A stretch of 50,417 bases of DNA from Mesostigma viride (lineage: Eukaryota; Streptophyta; Mesostigmatophyceae; Mesostigmatales; Mesostigmataceae): the NCBI GenBank assembly GCA_009746045.1, contig RPFO01001492.1, forward strand, positions 1 through 50,417, written 5' to 3'. The position numbers and the translations under genes are program-made. Shown piece after piece: positions 1-10,079 of the stretch (position 1 is its first letter; each line of letters starts with the position of its first letter). Below the pieces are notes generated by a model. It ran no database searches, had not been told where the DNA came from, and was given only the letters and a program-made list of their open reading frames with translations.

Positions 1-1220
1 TCTCCCTCTCCCTCTCCCTCTCCCTCTCCCTCTCCCTCTCCCTCTCCTTCTCCCTCTCCCTCTCCCCTCCCTCTCCCTCTCCTCTCCCTCTCCCTCTCCC
101 TCTCCCTCTCCCTCTCCCTTCCTCCCTCTCCTCTCCCTCTCCCTCTCCCTCTCCCTCTCCCTCTCCCTCTCCTCTCCCCTTCCCTCTCCTCTCCTCTCCC
201 TCTCCCTCTCCTCTCCCTCTCCCTCTCCCTCTCCCTCTCTCCCTCTCCCTCTCCCTCTCCCTCTCCCTCTCCCTCTCCCCTCCCTCTCCTCTCCCTCTCC
301 CTCTCCCTCTCCCTCCCCTCTCCCTCTCCTCTCCCTCTCCCTCTCCCTCTCCCTCTCCTTCTCCCTCTCCTCTCCCTCTCCCTCTCCCTCCCCTCTCCCT
401 TCCCTCTCCTCTCCCTCTCCCTCTCCCTCTCCCTCTCCCTCTCCCTCTCCCCTCCTCTTCCCTCTCCCTTCCCTCTCCCTCTCCCTCTCCCTCTCCCTCT
501 CCCTCTCCCTCTCCCTTCTCCCTCTCCCTCTCCCTCTCCCTCTCCCTCCCTCTCCCTCTCCCTCTCCCTCTCCCTTCCCCTCTCCCTCTCTCCCTCCCTC
601 TCCCTCTCCCTCTCCCTCTCCCCTCTCCCTCTCCCTCTCCCTCTCCCTCTCCCTCTCCTCTCCCTCTCCCTCTCCCTCTCCCTCTCCCTCTCCCTCTCCC
701 TCTCCCTCTCCCTCTCCCTCTCCCTCTCCCTCTCCCTCTCCCTCTCCCTCTCCCTCTCCCTCTCCCTCTCCCTCTCCCTCTCCCTCTCCCTCTCCCTCTC
801 CCTCTCCCTCTCCCTCTCCCTCTCCCTCTCCCTCTCCCTCTCCCTCTCCTCTCCCTCTCCCTCTCCCTCTCCCTCTCCCTCTCCCTCTCCCTCTCCCTCT
901 CCCTCTCCCTCTCCCTCTCCCTCTCCCTCTCCCTCTCCCTCTCCCTCTCCCTCTCCCTCTCCCTCTCCCTCTCCCTCTCCCTCTCCCTCTCCCTCTCCTC
1001 TCTCTCCCTCCCTCCCTCTCCCTCTCCCTCTCCCTCTCCCTCTCCCTCTCCCTCTCCCTCTCCCTCTCCCTCTCCCTCTCCCTCTCCCTCTCCCTCTCCC
1101 TCTCCCTCTCCCTCTCCCTCTCCCTCTCCCTCTCCCTCTCCCTCTCCCTCTCCCTCTCCCTCTCCCTCTCCCTCTCCCTCTCCCTCTCCCTCTCCCTCTC
1201 CCTCTCCCTCTCCCTCTCCC
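1..1220. repeat. (TCTCCC)n hexanucleotide satellite
   Basis: Almost pure 6-bp TCTCCC repeat with scattered 1-2 base length slips, pyrimidine-only on the plus strand for 1.2 kb. It starts at the first base, so its true length is unknown. The unit is not a canonical plant or algal telomere repeat (TTTAGGG or TTTTAGGG types). No gene is present. Confidence 0.98.
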
Positions 1221-1520
<300 letters not shown>

Positions 1521-2000
1521 TGTTATGGCGTATGGCGCCTCTACTGAGATTTTACTGTAGAATGGGATGCACAACGGACCAAGTGTGCCGCGCACAGTGA
1601 TATCGAGCACGGGCTCTCATTGCTCACATGGGGCTGGCCCCCTTTGCCTGTGTTCGCATACTTGTGGCATTCGGATCCCGACTGTTCATGACCTCATGTG
1701 CCATCGCCAAGCCCGTGCGGTCCAGTGTATGGCGTCGCACAGCACCCCAGCACGTATTCTGGACTGATGATCGTGGGCACTTGTCCCCCCTCAATACCCT
1801 CGCACACGTTTTATCTGCGGCAAGTGGCCACTTTCACCGCATGGATGTTGCAAGGCATCCCCTCCCTTTGGCTCCCGATGCCAACACCACAAGGGAAGTC
1901 GGCGCAGCGCACGTTCATCCCAGTCACTCTTGCATACTTAGGCCCTCACATTTGAAAATGCCTTCACAGAAAAGGTGTGTTTCGCACGTACACACATGCA

Positions 2001-2005
<5 letters not shown>
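1521..2005. other. Unassigned unique sequence
   Basis: Ordinary-composition sequence between two repeat blocks. Short open frames exist on both strands but show no recognisable domain, and they run directly into the repeats. I see no supported gene. Confidence 0.5.

Positions 2006-2075
<70 letters not shown>
2006..2075. repeat. (CA)n dinucleotide repeat
   Basis: About 35 uninterrupted CA units. Confidence 0.98.
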
Positions 2076-2076
<1 letters not shown>

Positions 2077-2080
2077 CAAC

Positions 2081-2406
2081 CGCCTGCCCGCCTGCCCGCC
2101 TGCCCGCCTGCCTGCCTGCCTGCCTGCCCGCCTGCCCGCCTGCCCGCTTGCCCGCCTGCCCGCCTGCCCGCCTGCCCGCCTGCCCGCCTGCCCGCCTGCC
2201 CGCCTGCCCGCCTGCCCGCCTGCCCGCCTGCCCGCCTGCCCGCCTGCCCGCCTGCCCGCCTGCCCGCCTGCCCGCCTGCCCGCCTGCCCGCCTGCCCGCC
2301 TGCCCGCCTGCCCGCCTGCCCGCCTGCCCGCCTGCCCGCCTGCCCGCCTGCCCGCCTGCCCGCCTGCCCGCCTGCCCGCCCGCCCGCCTGCCCGCCCGCC
2401 CGCCCG
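2081..2406. repeat. (CCTGCCCG)n octanucleotide array
   Basis: About forty copies of an 8-bp unit, with CCTG-only variants at the left edge and CCCG-rich variants at the right edge. Because 8 is not a multiple of 3, long arginine/alanine/proline-type frames open on both strands. They are artefacts of the repeat. Confidence 0.97.
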
Positions 2407-2514
2407 CTCACGCACGCAACCATGCTGACTACCATCCATGCTGACTGCTGTGTAACCACCATGGTCCCTCACCCATGCACCACCAACCTATTCGACACCA
2501 CCAGGAGAAGGCGC

Positions 2515-3570
2515 GGCGCAAGGCGGTGCTGGACGAGCTGACACCGGAAAAGCGCGCGGCTCTCGACGCGATGCGCTTCTACAAGTTCTATCCGACCAAG
2601 TCCGAGGGGTGCCCTGATGTCAGCGAGTTCAAGGTGAGGGCATGCGCAGACTTGAGCGAGGAAGAGGGGAGGGATGCGCCGATGTGAGCGATGCCGCGAC
2701 GTTAGCGATGCCCTGAAGGTGAGGGATGGCCTAGTGCCAGCGAGTTTTGAGGTGAGGGCATGCGATGATGGAGGTGTGATATGATCGAGCGAGTTCAAGG
2801 TGAGGGGGGTGTTGGAGCGAGTCTAACGCGAGGGGAGGAAGTGAGCGAGTTCAAGGTGAGGGGGGTGTTGGAGCGAGTCTAACGCGAGGGGAGGAAGTGA
2901 GCGAGTTCAAGGTGGGGGGGCCCAGGTGGAGGGGTTCAATGTGAAGGGAAATGAGGAAGGGGGAGGCCTGATCACATAGTTTCAAGATGAGGGCTGCCCT
3001 GATGTCAGCGAGTTCAAGGTGCAACAGTGGGGTTGAGAAGGACAAGGGTGTCAGGAAGTGAGCACAGTCAAGGTGATGGGGAGAGGATGGCATGGGAACA
3101 CCCCCGTGTGATGGGAGCCGGTTTGGTGGTGCGGGCAACTGGCAATTTTCTTCATGACAAGGGTACTTGGACGCATGGCAAGCGCGGGTCCCCAGTACCA
3201 TGCAACAGGTATGTGGTTTCACCCAAGAGCGCTCCCACTTTTTGGAACCTGCGCAATGTTGCTTTCCAACGTCCATCTCCCAGGTTGGCATGATTGTAAC
3301 TCTTCACGATACTTAGCGTAGCTTGGCTTCTTCCCCTTCCTTTCTTCCTCCCCCTTACCTACTCCCCCTCACGCCCTCTTCCTCGCCTCCTCTCCCTCGC
3401 CTTCTGTCCCTTGCCTCCTCTGCCGCCTCTCCGCGCGAGCTGACATTGGGGTGCACCACGTGGCCGCGCTGCGGTGCTCCCTCTGGCCCTTCTCATGGCT
3501 CGTCATCGTTGGCTGTGCGCAGTCCAATTACATCAACCGCTACTATGGCAAGGCCCACGAGGTCTTGTGA
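2515..3570 (+). CDS. 3' end of a small spliced gene, conserved-looking C-terminus, function unknown
   Basis: Two exons can be joined. An internal exon (about 2515-2633) follows a CCACCAG acceptor. It encodes a charged helix-like stretch and then LDAMRFYKFYPTKSEGCPDV, ending in EFK at an AAG|GTGAGG donor in phase 0. The last exon (3523-3570) follows a GTGCGCAG acceptor, also phase 0, and encodes SNYINRYYGKAHEVL and a stop. The join RFYKFYP...PDVSEFK/SNYINRYYGKA reads like the conserved tail of a small eukaryotic protein I have met before, but I cannot name it. Upstream exons were not found; the region left of 2515 is satellite. The 889-bp intron contains tandem copies of the exon-end/donor sequence. 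The exon pair is fairly secure from phase and donor/acceptor agreement; the function is unknown. Confidence 0.62.
2735..3020. repeat. 56-bp tandem repeat copying an exon/intron junction
   Basis: The string GAGCGAGTTCAAGGTGAGG, which matches the exon end plus donor at 2622-2640, recurs at 2787 and 2843 with a 56-bp period. A further copy at 2899 has the GTGGGG form of the donor. A more diverged copy lies at about 2738, and a longer copy of the junction (GCCCTGATGTCAGCGAGTTC) recurs at 2997. All lie within the intron of the small gene. Confidence 0.85.
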
Positions 3571-4330
3571 GGCCACCACATCGCACCCGTGTGGCCACGC
3601 CTGCGCCACTAAATGATGGAACGGGGGGTGACAGCTTGCTTGGGCGTAGCAGTATGCACCGAAAGAGGGTCAGTGGCATTGGGATGCTGACTGGTTCAGC
3701 TCTGCCATGCGTCTGGCGTACGCTTCCTGCCAACTGCTTCCTGCCACGTCCAGAATTTGTGGTGGTGATAACAGTTTCCACCAGTGCCTGCTGATGGTGG
3801 CCATCTCCCCATGCAGTTTTTTTTACATAGCAGTCTCAAGATTGCTTTCAGTGTCATGGGGTGGTGGTGACGATTGTATCAGTAGCTGATGCTGGTTCCC
3901 TCAAGATGCTTTCAAGACATTGAGTGGCTATGCAACGCTGGTGCTTCGGGCAAGTCCATGGCCTGGCTTAGGTCTCTGGACGGCTTACTGCTGCTTGCTA
4001 CGGCTTCAACGCAGTCTCCTCAATGCAGGCTCAGTTCAGGGGAATGAGGGACTTGCATGGCCAGCCTGCAGCCGTCTCTCCAGAGGCCGGTTTCGCAGCT
4101 CTTTAATAATGTGCATGCTCAAGCCTGCTGCAATGACGATTAACAACAGTTGTTCATGGCAAGAAAGCAAGGGAATGTACGGACTTCCCCTGGTGGCTGA
4201 TTGATGACAGGATGTCTTGTACTCCTTTACTTAGAAAGTACACCATTTTTATGCATATTAACGCAATTTGTAAAGTCATGTTTGTTACTCTGCTGTGAAT
4301 GAGCATGCATAACATCTATCATTAAAATAA
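3571..4330. other. Downstream flank, no supported gene
   Basis: Probable 3' untranslated and intergenic sequence of the preceding gene. Short open frames occur on both strands without recognisable features. AT content rises from about 4200. Confidence 0.45.
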
Positions 4331-4640
4331 ATTAAAATTAAATTATAAAGTGACTCCGTTGGGAGATCATGTAGCACGTACTCCCTTGTTGATGGGTGGG
4401 GGTGAGCGAAACCTAACTAAGCTAACTCTAAGCTAATCTACAAACATCCTCGCTACTCTTCTTCAGCAAAGCGCCCCTTCCTCAGGACTTGGGGGGGGGG
4501 GTGCCTTGACCACAGGGGCCTGGACAATGGTCTTCCACCTCTTCTTGTCCTGTATAGCAGTCCAAGCAAGAGAGAGGGAGGAAATGCGGTGTTCAAACTG
4601 GGCTGGGACCACTAGGTCGGCCAGCAGCTGATCTGCAAAA
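4322..4640 (-). mobile_element. 3' end of a LINE (RT C-terminus, 3' stem-loop, A/T tail), degenerate
   Basis: Read on the minus strand, about 4640-4500 encodes the C-terminal tail of a LINE reverse-transcriptase protein (FEHRISSLSLAWTAIQDKK, then RWKTIV, with breaks). A 3' untranslated region with the stem-loop core CTCCGTTGGGAG (4354-4365) and a tail of AATTAAAATTA-type repeats (4322-4346) follow. It is clearly homologous to 35256-35594. Only the 3' end is present, as expected of a 5'-truncated insertion. I could not define a target duplication. Confidence 0.8.
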
Positions 4641-5559
4641 GTTCATGGAAGGTCTACCAACCCGTCTGGGTTTGGCCATGGGGCCAGGCCAGGTCAGGCC
4701 ACCTGGGCCAGGCCGGTCACATCTATCATGTACGTAGGCGGGTAAACATGCCCGAAAACTTTTGTTGTATTGAAAGTTGCAAAACATTTTCATTTCTCAC
4801 TTAGGGTTGATTTCTTGTCCAGTATTGGCCCTGAGGCTACCAGCCCAGGTGTGAGCCCGTCCTGTCTAGGTAGCACATGAATGTCCATGCCGAGCCTATC
4901 ACGAAATGAGTCCACGGGCAGATTATCGATATCAACGATTGGGGACAGACATGCCAGGGGGCTGCCCTGGCATGAGCCCATTGCGACGTGGGTAACAGAT
5001 ATCCATGCCTAGCCTATCCCGGCCCGGAAGGTCCGCACGGGTGGCGCCCCGGCGCCGCGCTCGGCCCAGGGCACGCCATGCATGTGAGAACAAAACGCCC
5101 ACTGGTTGGGTGGGCTTGGGGTGCCTGCTGAGCTATCCATAGTGGGTGACTGAGTGTCTACCGGCGGATCTGTGCATGCGAGGTGCCGGGCTGAAGGCGC
5201 AGGCGCCTGACTGCTTAATAATTTGGGAAGCATATGGTAAATCAGCTAATACAAATCCTCATGGTGAATGTGCTGAATGGATTGAATATTGAGCGCACTG
5301 TACTGTATAGTAGCATCTTGGTGACAGCGCCGTCGAGTTGCTGATCCAGCTCTGGACAGTGCGTCAGCGTTCTCGGCTCGGCTCCATAGGTCGATCATGA
5401 GCCGGTTGTCATCGTGATGACGACCTTGAAGAGCGCGCTTGACAGTCCGGGGCAGGGCGGGCGGTTGCTCCACCATGCAACAACGGCCGGTGCTGAGTCG
5501 ATCGTGGAGCTGTCGGCCCAGACCATACCAATCCGGCTGGGTCGTCATATGTCATCCTC
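4641..5559. other. Unassigned, probable decayed retroelement DNA
   Basis: No intact gene. A diverged direct repeat containing ATCCATGCC(G/T)AGCCTATC occurs at about 4885 and 5000. Minus-strand frames are short and interrupted. The neighbourhood suggests old LINE sequence, but I see no diagnostic motif here. Confidence 0.4.
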
Positions 5560-5973
5560 GCAGTCGGGGAGCCAGCTCAGTGCCTAGTAGCTGAGCTTGA
5601 AGCGACCGGAAGCCGGGGATCGGGAACTGGGGTGTCGTCTCGCCGGTCTAGGAGGCGGAGCTCAGGGTCACTGGGGGCCGGCCATGCAGGACGAGGGCCA
5701 TGGCCTCCGACTTGGAGCTGATTTGGAGGCCTATCACCCGGGCCTGTCCAGAGTCTCTAGTAGTAGCTAGCCAGGCAGTCCAACCAAAGTTGGGCATGCA
5801 GACGGCGCTGGCTGCTCAAGGTCAGAGTGATGTCGTCAGCATAAACAAGCTCATGCAGCGAGTAAGTTCTGCTTGTTAGTCGGCCCCCTTTCCGCTTCCC
5901 CGGGCTCATTCTGAATCTTGAGTCCAGGGGGACGGCCATGCAGCAATCGGCTAGCAAAGCCGGCACGGGCCCA
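5560..5973 (-). pseudogene. LINE reverse-transcriptase fragment with YADD motif
   Basis: The minus strand from 5973 down to 5757 encodes a piece of a non-LTR reverse transcriptase palm domain, including LHELVYADDITLTLSSQ. YADD is the catalytic metal-binding motif of LINE reverse transcriptases. The frame stops at 5757, and sequence further down to about 5560 is compatible with decayed continuation. Its upstream side was split by the retrotransposon at 5984-7977. Related sequence on the plus strand is seen at 10.1-11.4 kb. It is non-functional. Confidence 0.75.
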
Positions 5974-5983
5974 TGGCGCACAT

Positions 5984-7977
5984 TAATTAATTAATTAAAC
6001 TCGTGCTCCCGTTGGGGAGTCACGGAGCACCGAAGTGCTTTTAATCCCTGTGTGTGCACTACAGGAGAAAGGGCAGAGACCCCCAGTCTCCTTCATGCCA
6101 AAGGCATGCCACAGCTGCAATCGGGCGCGGCTAGCTAAAAGGACAGGCTAACGATCCGGCAAACTGTGGGTGCAATAAGACCCATGTGAGCATATCATAG
6201 CAAGGAGCGTGGGCAGGTAATCTGAACATAGCCAGGGCGTGGCATGGCTGTACTAGGACTAGGCTAAGGCTATGGCTGGTTGTGTACCGTGCGTTGGCGG
6301 CACGTGACTAGGTGTGTTGGCACAGCTAGGCAACATTCTAGGCATGGCTGCCTCAGCGGCAGTGACGCCAATGGTTACAAGCTAGGGCTATTGCTATTCT
6401 AGCCCGCTGGGGGCGTCCACATCTTGTGGTTGATCATCAGGTCCCCGCCCCTCCAGTACACCTTGGGCTTCTGGGGGTCCTGCTTATGGCGGAGGTATTC
6501 CGGCCACCGGTCGCGTCGCTGCTGTTGCTGAGCGGGGGTGAGGTCGTCATCCAGCGTCCAGGTGAGGTCGTGCAACCGCTTGCGACGAGAGAGGAACCGC
6601 TGCTTATCCTCAGGGGAGGGGAAGGTGAGTAGGACTGGTGGGGGAGCCGCCTTGTCCCGTGAGTGGGGAAGGCGGTGGCACCCACGCAGTTCTACCTCAC
6701 CTACCAGGCCCATGAGGGTAAGAAGCTGGTTCTTGAGCTCGTCAGCAAGAGAGGTTGACGTCTCACCTGGCTTCTGGGGGAAGCGACGTAGCACCACTCG
6801 GCACTCGCGGCGAGCGCGGTCGGTGACCTCCCGTTGCTGGGCCTGGCGGTGGTCCTCCAGCTCCTGGAGCTTTGTGGCGATGGCGTCGGTGGTGGAGGCG
6901 GTCGCTGACCGCAGCAGGTCCGCGTAGGAGAGCGGCGGGAGGTCGCCAGCATCCTGCCGGGGTGGCTGGGATGCAATGGTGGCCGTCTGCTCCGCTATCT
7001 TGGGGACCTGTGTGGCCAGGGCCTCGGTGTGGGCGGTGATGGCCTCAAGCTTCTTCAGGAGCACGCCACACTTGCCCTCCACCTGGTTAAGGCGAGAGAC
7101 AAGTGCAGCATGCTTTTCCGAAGCCTGCGCCGCGGTGTGTAGCGCCGTGAACTGGGGTTGTAGCTTGTGGACGACCTTGGTTTCCACGTTGGAGACCCGG
7201 GCTTCCACCGTGTTGAGCGTGGTGTTCAGCGATGTCAGCTTCTCGGCCAGCGGCCAGGTCACGTGCTCCTCCAGCACTGCGCGGATGTCATCCTTGCAGA
7301 GGGAGGGAGCCGATGGGGCAGCCGGCTGTGCGAGGCTGGCGTTGATCGCTCTGGTGATGTCGCCGACGTTGCGCTGGTAGTGGCTGGTCAAGATAAACAG
7401 GCGTTGGCTTGGTTCGTCAAAGGTGTAGAGCCAGGACGTGTCGCGGTAGTCGATAGCCGCCCCCCCCTTCGGGGCCACGAAGAGCTTCCGTTCCTGTACG
7501 AGGAACTCGAGAACCTCGACGCATTCCTGCGGCGATAGTCTCTGCCACTCGAAGAGGGAGAACATTCCGTCGCCGGGCAAGTATTGGCTCCATTTGTGGC
7601 GATCGTGGCATGGTTTCTTGGGTTCAGGCGAGGCGCTTGGCGAGGGTTTGGCGGGTAAGCCTGTCGGCTGAACAATGGCGAGGGCGAGAGGGTTGGGCTG
7701 GGCGCTGGGAAGCTGGGCCAGCTCCTTTTCCAGCCCTCGTTTTGCTTTGGTAGTCGTCATAGCTGGTCACGTGCGTAACTTTGGCAATACTGCGTTTCAG
7801 CCGTAACCGATTATACTGGCGTGTGCGTCTGAAAAAAGCGCATCGAATGCAACTGGTCTGACCGAATTTGGGGCTCAGACGCAAAAGATCTGAGCTCCGC
7901 CGTCAGCCATACCGCCGTCAGCCATTTTCGTCGCCAATGACGCCGTGGAAGGCGTGTAAGACGATGCTATCGGGCTC
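5984..7977 (-). mobile_element. Complete ORF1-only (HAL1-like) non-LTR retrotransposon, copy A
   Basis: A 1,994-bp insertion flanked by the 10-bp direct repeat TGGCGCACAT (5974-5983 and 7978-7987). On the minus strand it has a 217-base 5' leader (with a tandem ATGGCTGACGGCGG motif), one 453-codon ORF1-type gene, a roughly 415-base 3' UTR and a (TTAA)n tail at 5984-6000. No reverse transcriptase is encoded between the ORF stop and the tail, so it must use a partner's enzyme. A and B are nearly identical over their shared part, so this insertion is young. C, D, E and the contig end carry further copies. Confidence 0.9.
6399..7760 (-). CDS. LINE ORF1-like RNA-binding protein (453 aa)
   Basis: The single ORF of retrotransposon copy A. 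The start is the ATG at 7760, giving MTTTKAKRG. The N-terminal third is proline-rich, with a folded segment around DRHKWSQYLPGDGMFSLFEW. A long helical, coiled-coil-like region follows (residues about 160-320; heptad-rich LTSLNTTLNTVEARVSNVET). The C-terminal part is RRM-like (RVVLRRFPQKPGE, then VELRGCHRLPHS) with the LINE ORF1 signature EDKQRFLSRRKRL and DDDLTPAQQQ. This trimer-forming coiled coil plus RNA-binding layout is that of LINE-1 ORF1p-type nucleic-acid chaperones. The frame is intact, unlike copies B, D and E, so it may be recently active. The expected role is retrotransposon RNP assembly. Confidence 0.85.
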   Translation of the reverse strand: MTTTKAKRGLEKELAQLPSAQPNPLALAIVQPTGLPAKPSPSASPEPKKPCHDRHKWSQYLPGDGMFSLFEWQRLSPQECVEVLEFLVQERKLFVAPKGGAAIDYRDTSWLYTFDEPSQRLFILTSHYQRNVGDITRAINASLAQPAAPSAPSLCKDDIRAVLEEHVTWPLAEKLTSLNTTLNTVEARVSNVETKVVHKLQPQFTALHTAAQASEKHAALVSRLNQVEGKCGVLLKKLEAITAHTEALATQVPKIAEQTATIASQPPRQDAGDLPPLSYADLLRSATASTTDAIATKLQELEDHRQAQQREVTDRARRECRVVLRRFPQKPGETSTSLADELKNQLLTLMGLVGEVELRGCHRLPHSRDKAAPPPVLLTFPSPEDKQRFLSRRKRLHDLTWTLDDDLTPAQQQQRRDRWPEYLRHKQDPQKPKVYWRGGDLMINHKMWTPPAG

Positions 7978-8017
7978 TGGCGCACATACATGCAACATAA
8001 GATCCACTACAATAATT

Positions 8018-8131
8018 TGCAGACAGGCGTCTGGCAGGGCTAGGCGTCCTGTCACCGTACCTGCTGTAAATTAATGAATCTGAGGTACGGTGACACGGGA
8101 CGCCTATAGCCCTGCCAGACGCCAGTCTGCA
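8018..8131. repeat. Long near-perfect inverted repeat (hairpin)
   Basis: Arms at 8018-8062 and 8083-8131 are reverse complements of each other apart from a few 1-2 base gaps (for example TGTCACCGTACCT against AGGTACGGTGACA). The loop is about 20 bases. The stem includes GTCTGGCAGGGCT on both arms. No protein frame spans it. It could be a foldback element, a MITE remnant or a structured RNA gene. Confidence 0.9.
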
Positions 8132-10060
8132 AAGGACATGGCAAGGTATGGCCATGTTGATCGATCGAGTGCGCACTGTGGTGGTCGACCCCTCGTACAG
8201 CAGGCAGGGGGGTGGGGATGCGAGCGCGGGCCGGAGAACGGCCGGCCCAAAGAGCGTCCCAGAGAAGTAAAACAGAGTCGAATGCCTTAATTGATCAATT
8301 AAGTCGACGAAGATTAAGATGGCGGGAAACTCACCACCTGGGCTGCAGGAGTGCGATCTCCTCCATGATCAAACCCTCGAGGCGGCGCGCAACCAAGATG
8401 GCCATCAGACAGTGTAGCGACCAGGCTGGAATGGCCGGGCAGTTGGCTTTCCGCCAGGTGGCCAGCGGTCTCAAGAGCAGAATGAAGGCAGTTGAGGATC
8501 ATTAGTTATTAAAAACCAAATGCCCCTTCTCAGGGATATGATGTGTTACATAATATATTCATTGAGAATGATAGATTACGGAGGTGAGATGGACATGCAA
8601 CATAAGGAAAAACCCGATAACTGGGAGAATAACCCTGAAGAAATGTGTGAATATATCCTCCCCCGGACAGAGGTATGTAATTAATTAATTAATACATTCT
8701 AGGCGACAACCCGTGGTGGTCCCGGTGTAAACTGCCACTACCTACTCGATCGATCGGGGTACGGCATAACTGAGGTGCATGCACCTGCACCATGCACTGG
8801 TCATATGTATTCCAGCAGCTCTGCAAAGTTGCTGGGACATTCATGAGGTGGAAGATCAGATCATGGCTCAGCAATGGCTAGGCCCTAGTACCGGCATGAT
8901 GCATGGCAGGCGCCGGTCTGGGAGAATATAAAGGCCTCTCCCGGGGCCTGAGGGGTTTTAGGGGCATTATTACCCAACCCCCTTGAGGATCAATGCGCAT
9001 GAACAACCAGGGTTAAGCGCTTGGCTCAGACTGGATGCAGACAATTCCCGGTAGTTGGCGGGGTCGTCAGGAGAGCCCTTGTTTTTGTAGAGGCATCATT
9101 CGCCGGAAGCTAGCTGTGTTGCCATTCAGGGATCTGGGCGGGGCATCAGCCAGCAGAAGCCAGTTGCAGACCTCCGGAGCAGAACTGACTGCGTGAGCGC
9201 CGCCACTGAGTTTGAACCACCGGTGCGGGGAGCTGGTCGGGACCAAAGGCAGCGTAGATCGAACTTCAATGCAGAGCTGGTGGGCGGCGGTGCGTAACTC
9301 GATCTGAGTCGACCGTCACGGACCGTGAGGCAGCGGCAGCTCCTCAGCCGGGGTAGTCGGCCAGGGTCAGTGGCCGTATAGGAGGAGGGTACGTATAGTC
9401 CGACCTGGCGGCAGGTGCATCATTGGCGTGGGCGAGGCCGCGGGACAGCCGACCCCGGCGCCGGACGGGCAGCGGCCAACGGGTGGAGCGGTCAGCGGCG
9501 GGGGGGGCTTGGGGGCGCACCAAGGCAGCCGAGACTGGGAGGAGTACCAACCAAAGGGCCAGCTGCTGTTGCGCGGCGAAGTTACCGGATAGCGACCGGC
9601 GCGCTGGCTGTGCGCCACCGGCGGGTCGTTGGCCGGGCGTGACGCAGGCGAACCCAAGCATACTTGCTGTGTTGGTCGTCGAGACCTGGGCAACTGAAAG
9701 AAAGTACATACTCGCGGATGTGGAGGTCAGCCCCCCCGTTCGGCGGTTGCCTGCCGGATCGGGCGGCAAGTGGTATATTCCGCCTTGAGGTAGGCGTAGC
9801 GCCGGTAGCAGGCGGGGGCGCCGGCGGTTGTCGCGCGGGGCTTGCCTCACCTGCATGGATGACGGCACTGATGGAGCCCGGATGCATGCAGGCTGGTAAA
9901 CTGAGGCGATTGCCGGGGGGGCAGTAGGGTCCCAGCTGCATGCGGGCCTGAGCTTGCCGGCGAGACCTGTGCCGGAGGGCGCTCAGTACAGTAGATGGTT
10001 TAGCTAATGCAAACTCGCGTCATCAGCGCGGCGTTTGTTGAAGTTTGTTCCTAACAGCCA
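8132..10060. other. Unassigned region with a (TTAA)n tract
   Basis: No supportable gene. A short TTAA tract at about 8682-8693 resembles the tails of the retrotransposons elsewhere in this window and may mark another decayed 3' end. From 9300 to 9950 the sequence is very GC-rich and opens overlapping frames on both strands with no recognisable domain. Confidence 0.4.
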
Positions 10061-10079
10061 GGAGGGTACAGGTAAAAGC

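Noticed and set aside
1-1220. Telomere at the left end
   Set aside because: TCTCCC lacks the (T/A)nGGG-type telomere unit and grades into other microsatellites.
1924-2541. Several 130-270-residue open frames on both strands
   Set aside because: They are translations of the CA and CCTGCCCG repeats; composition alone keeps them open.
9344-9941. Overlapping open frames of 75-174 codons on both strands
   Set aside because: Very GC-rich sequence, no domains, no splice or start context favouring any frame.
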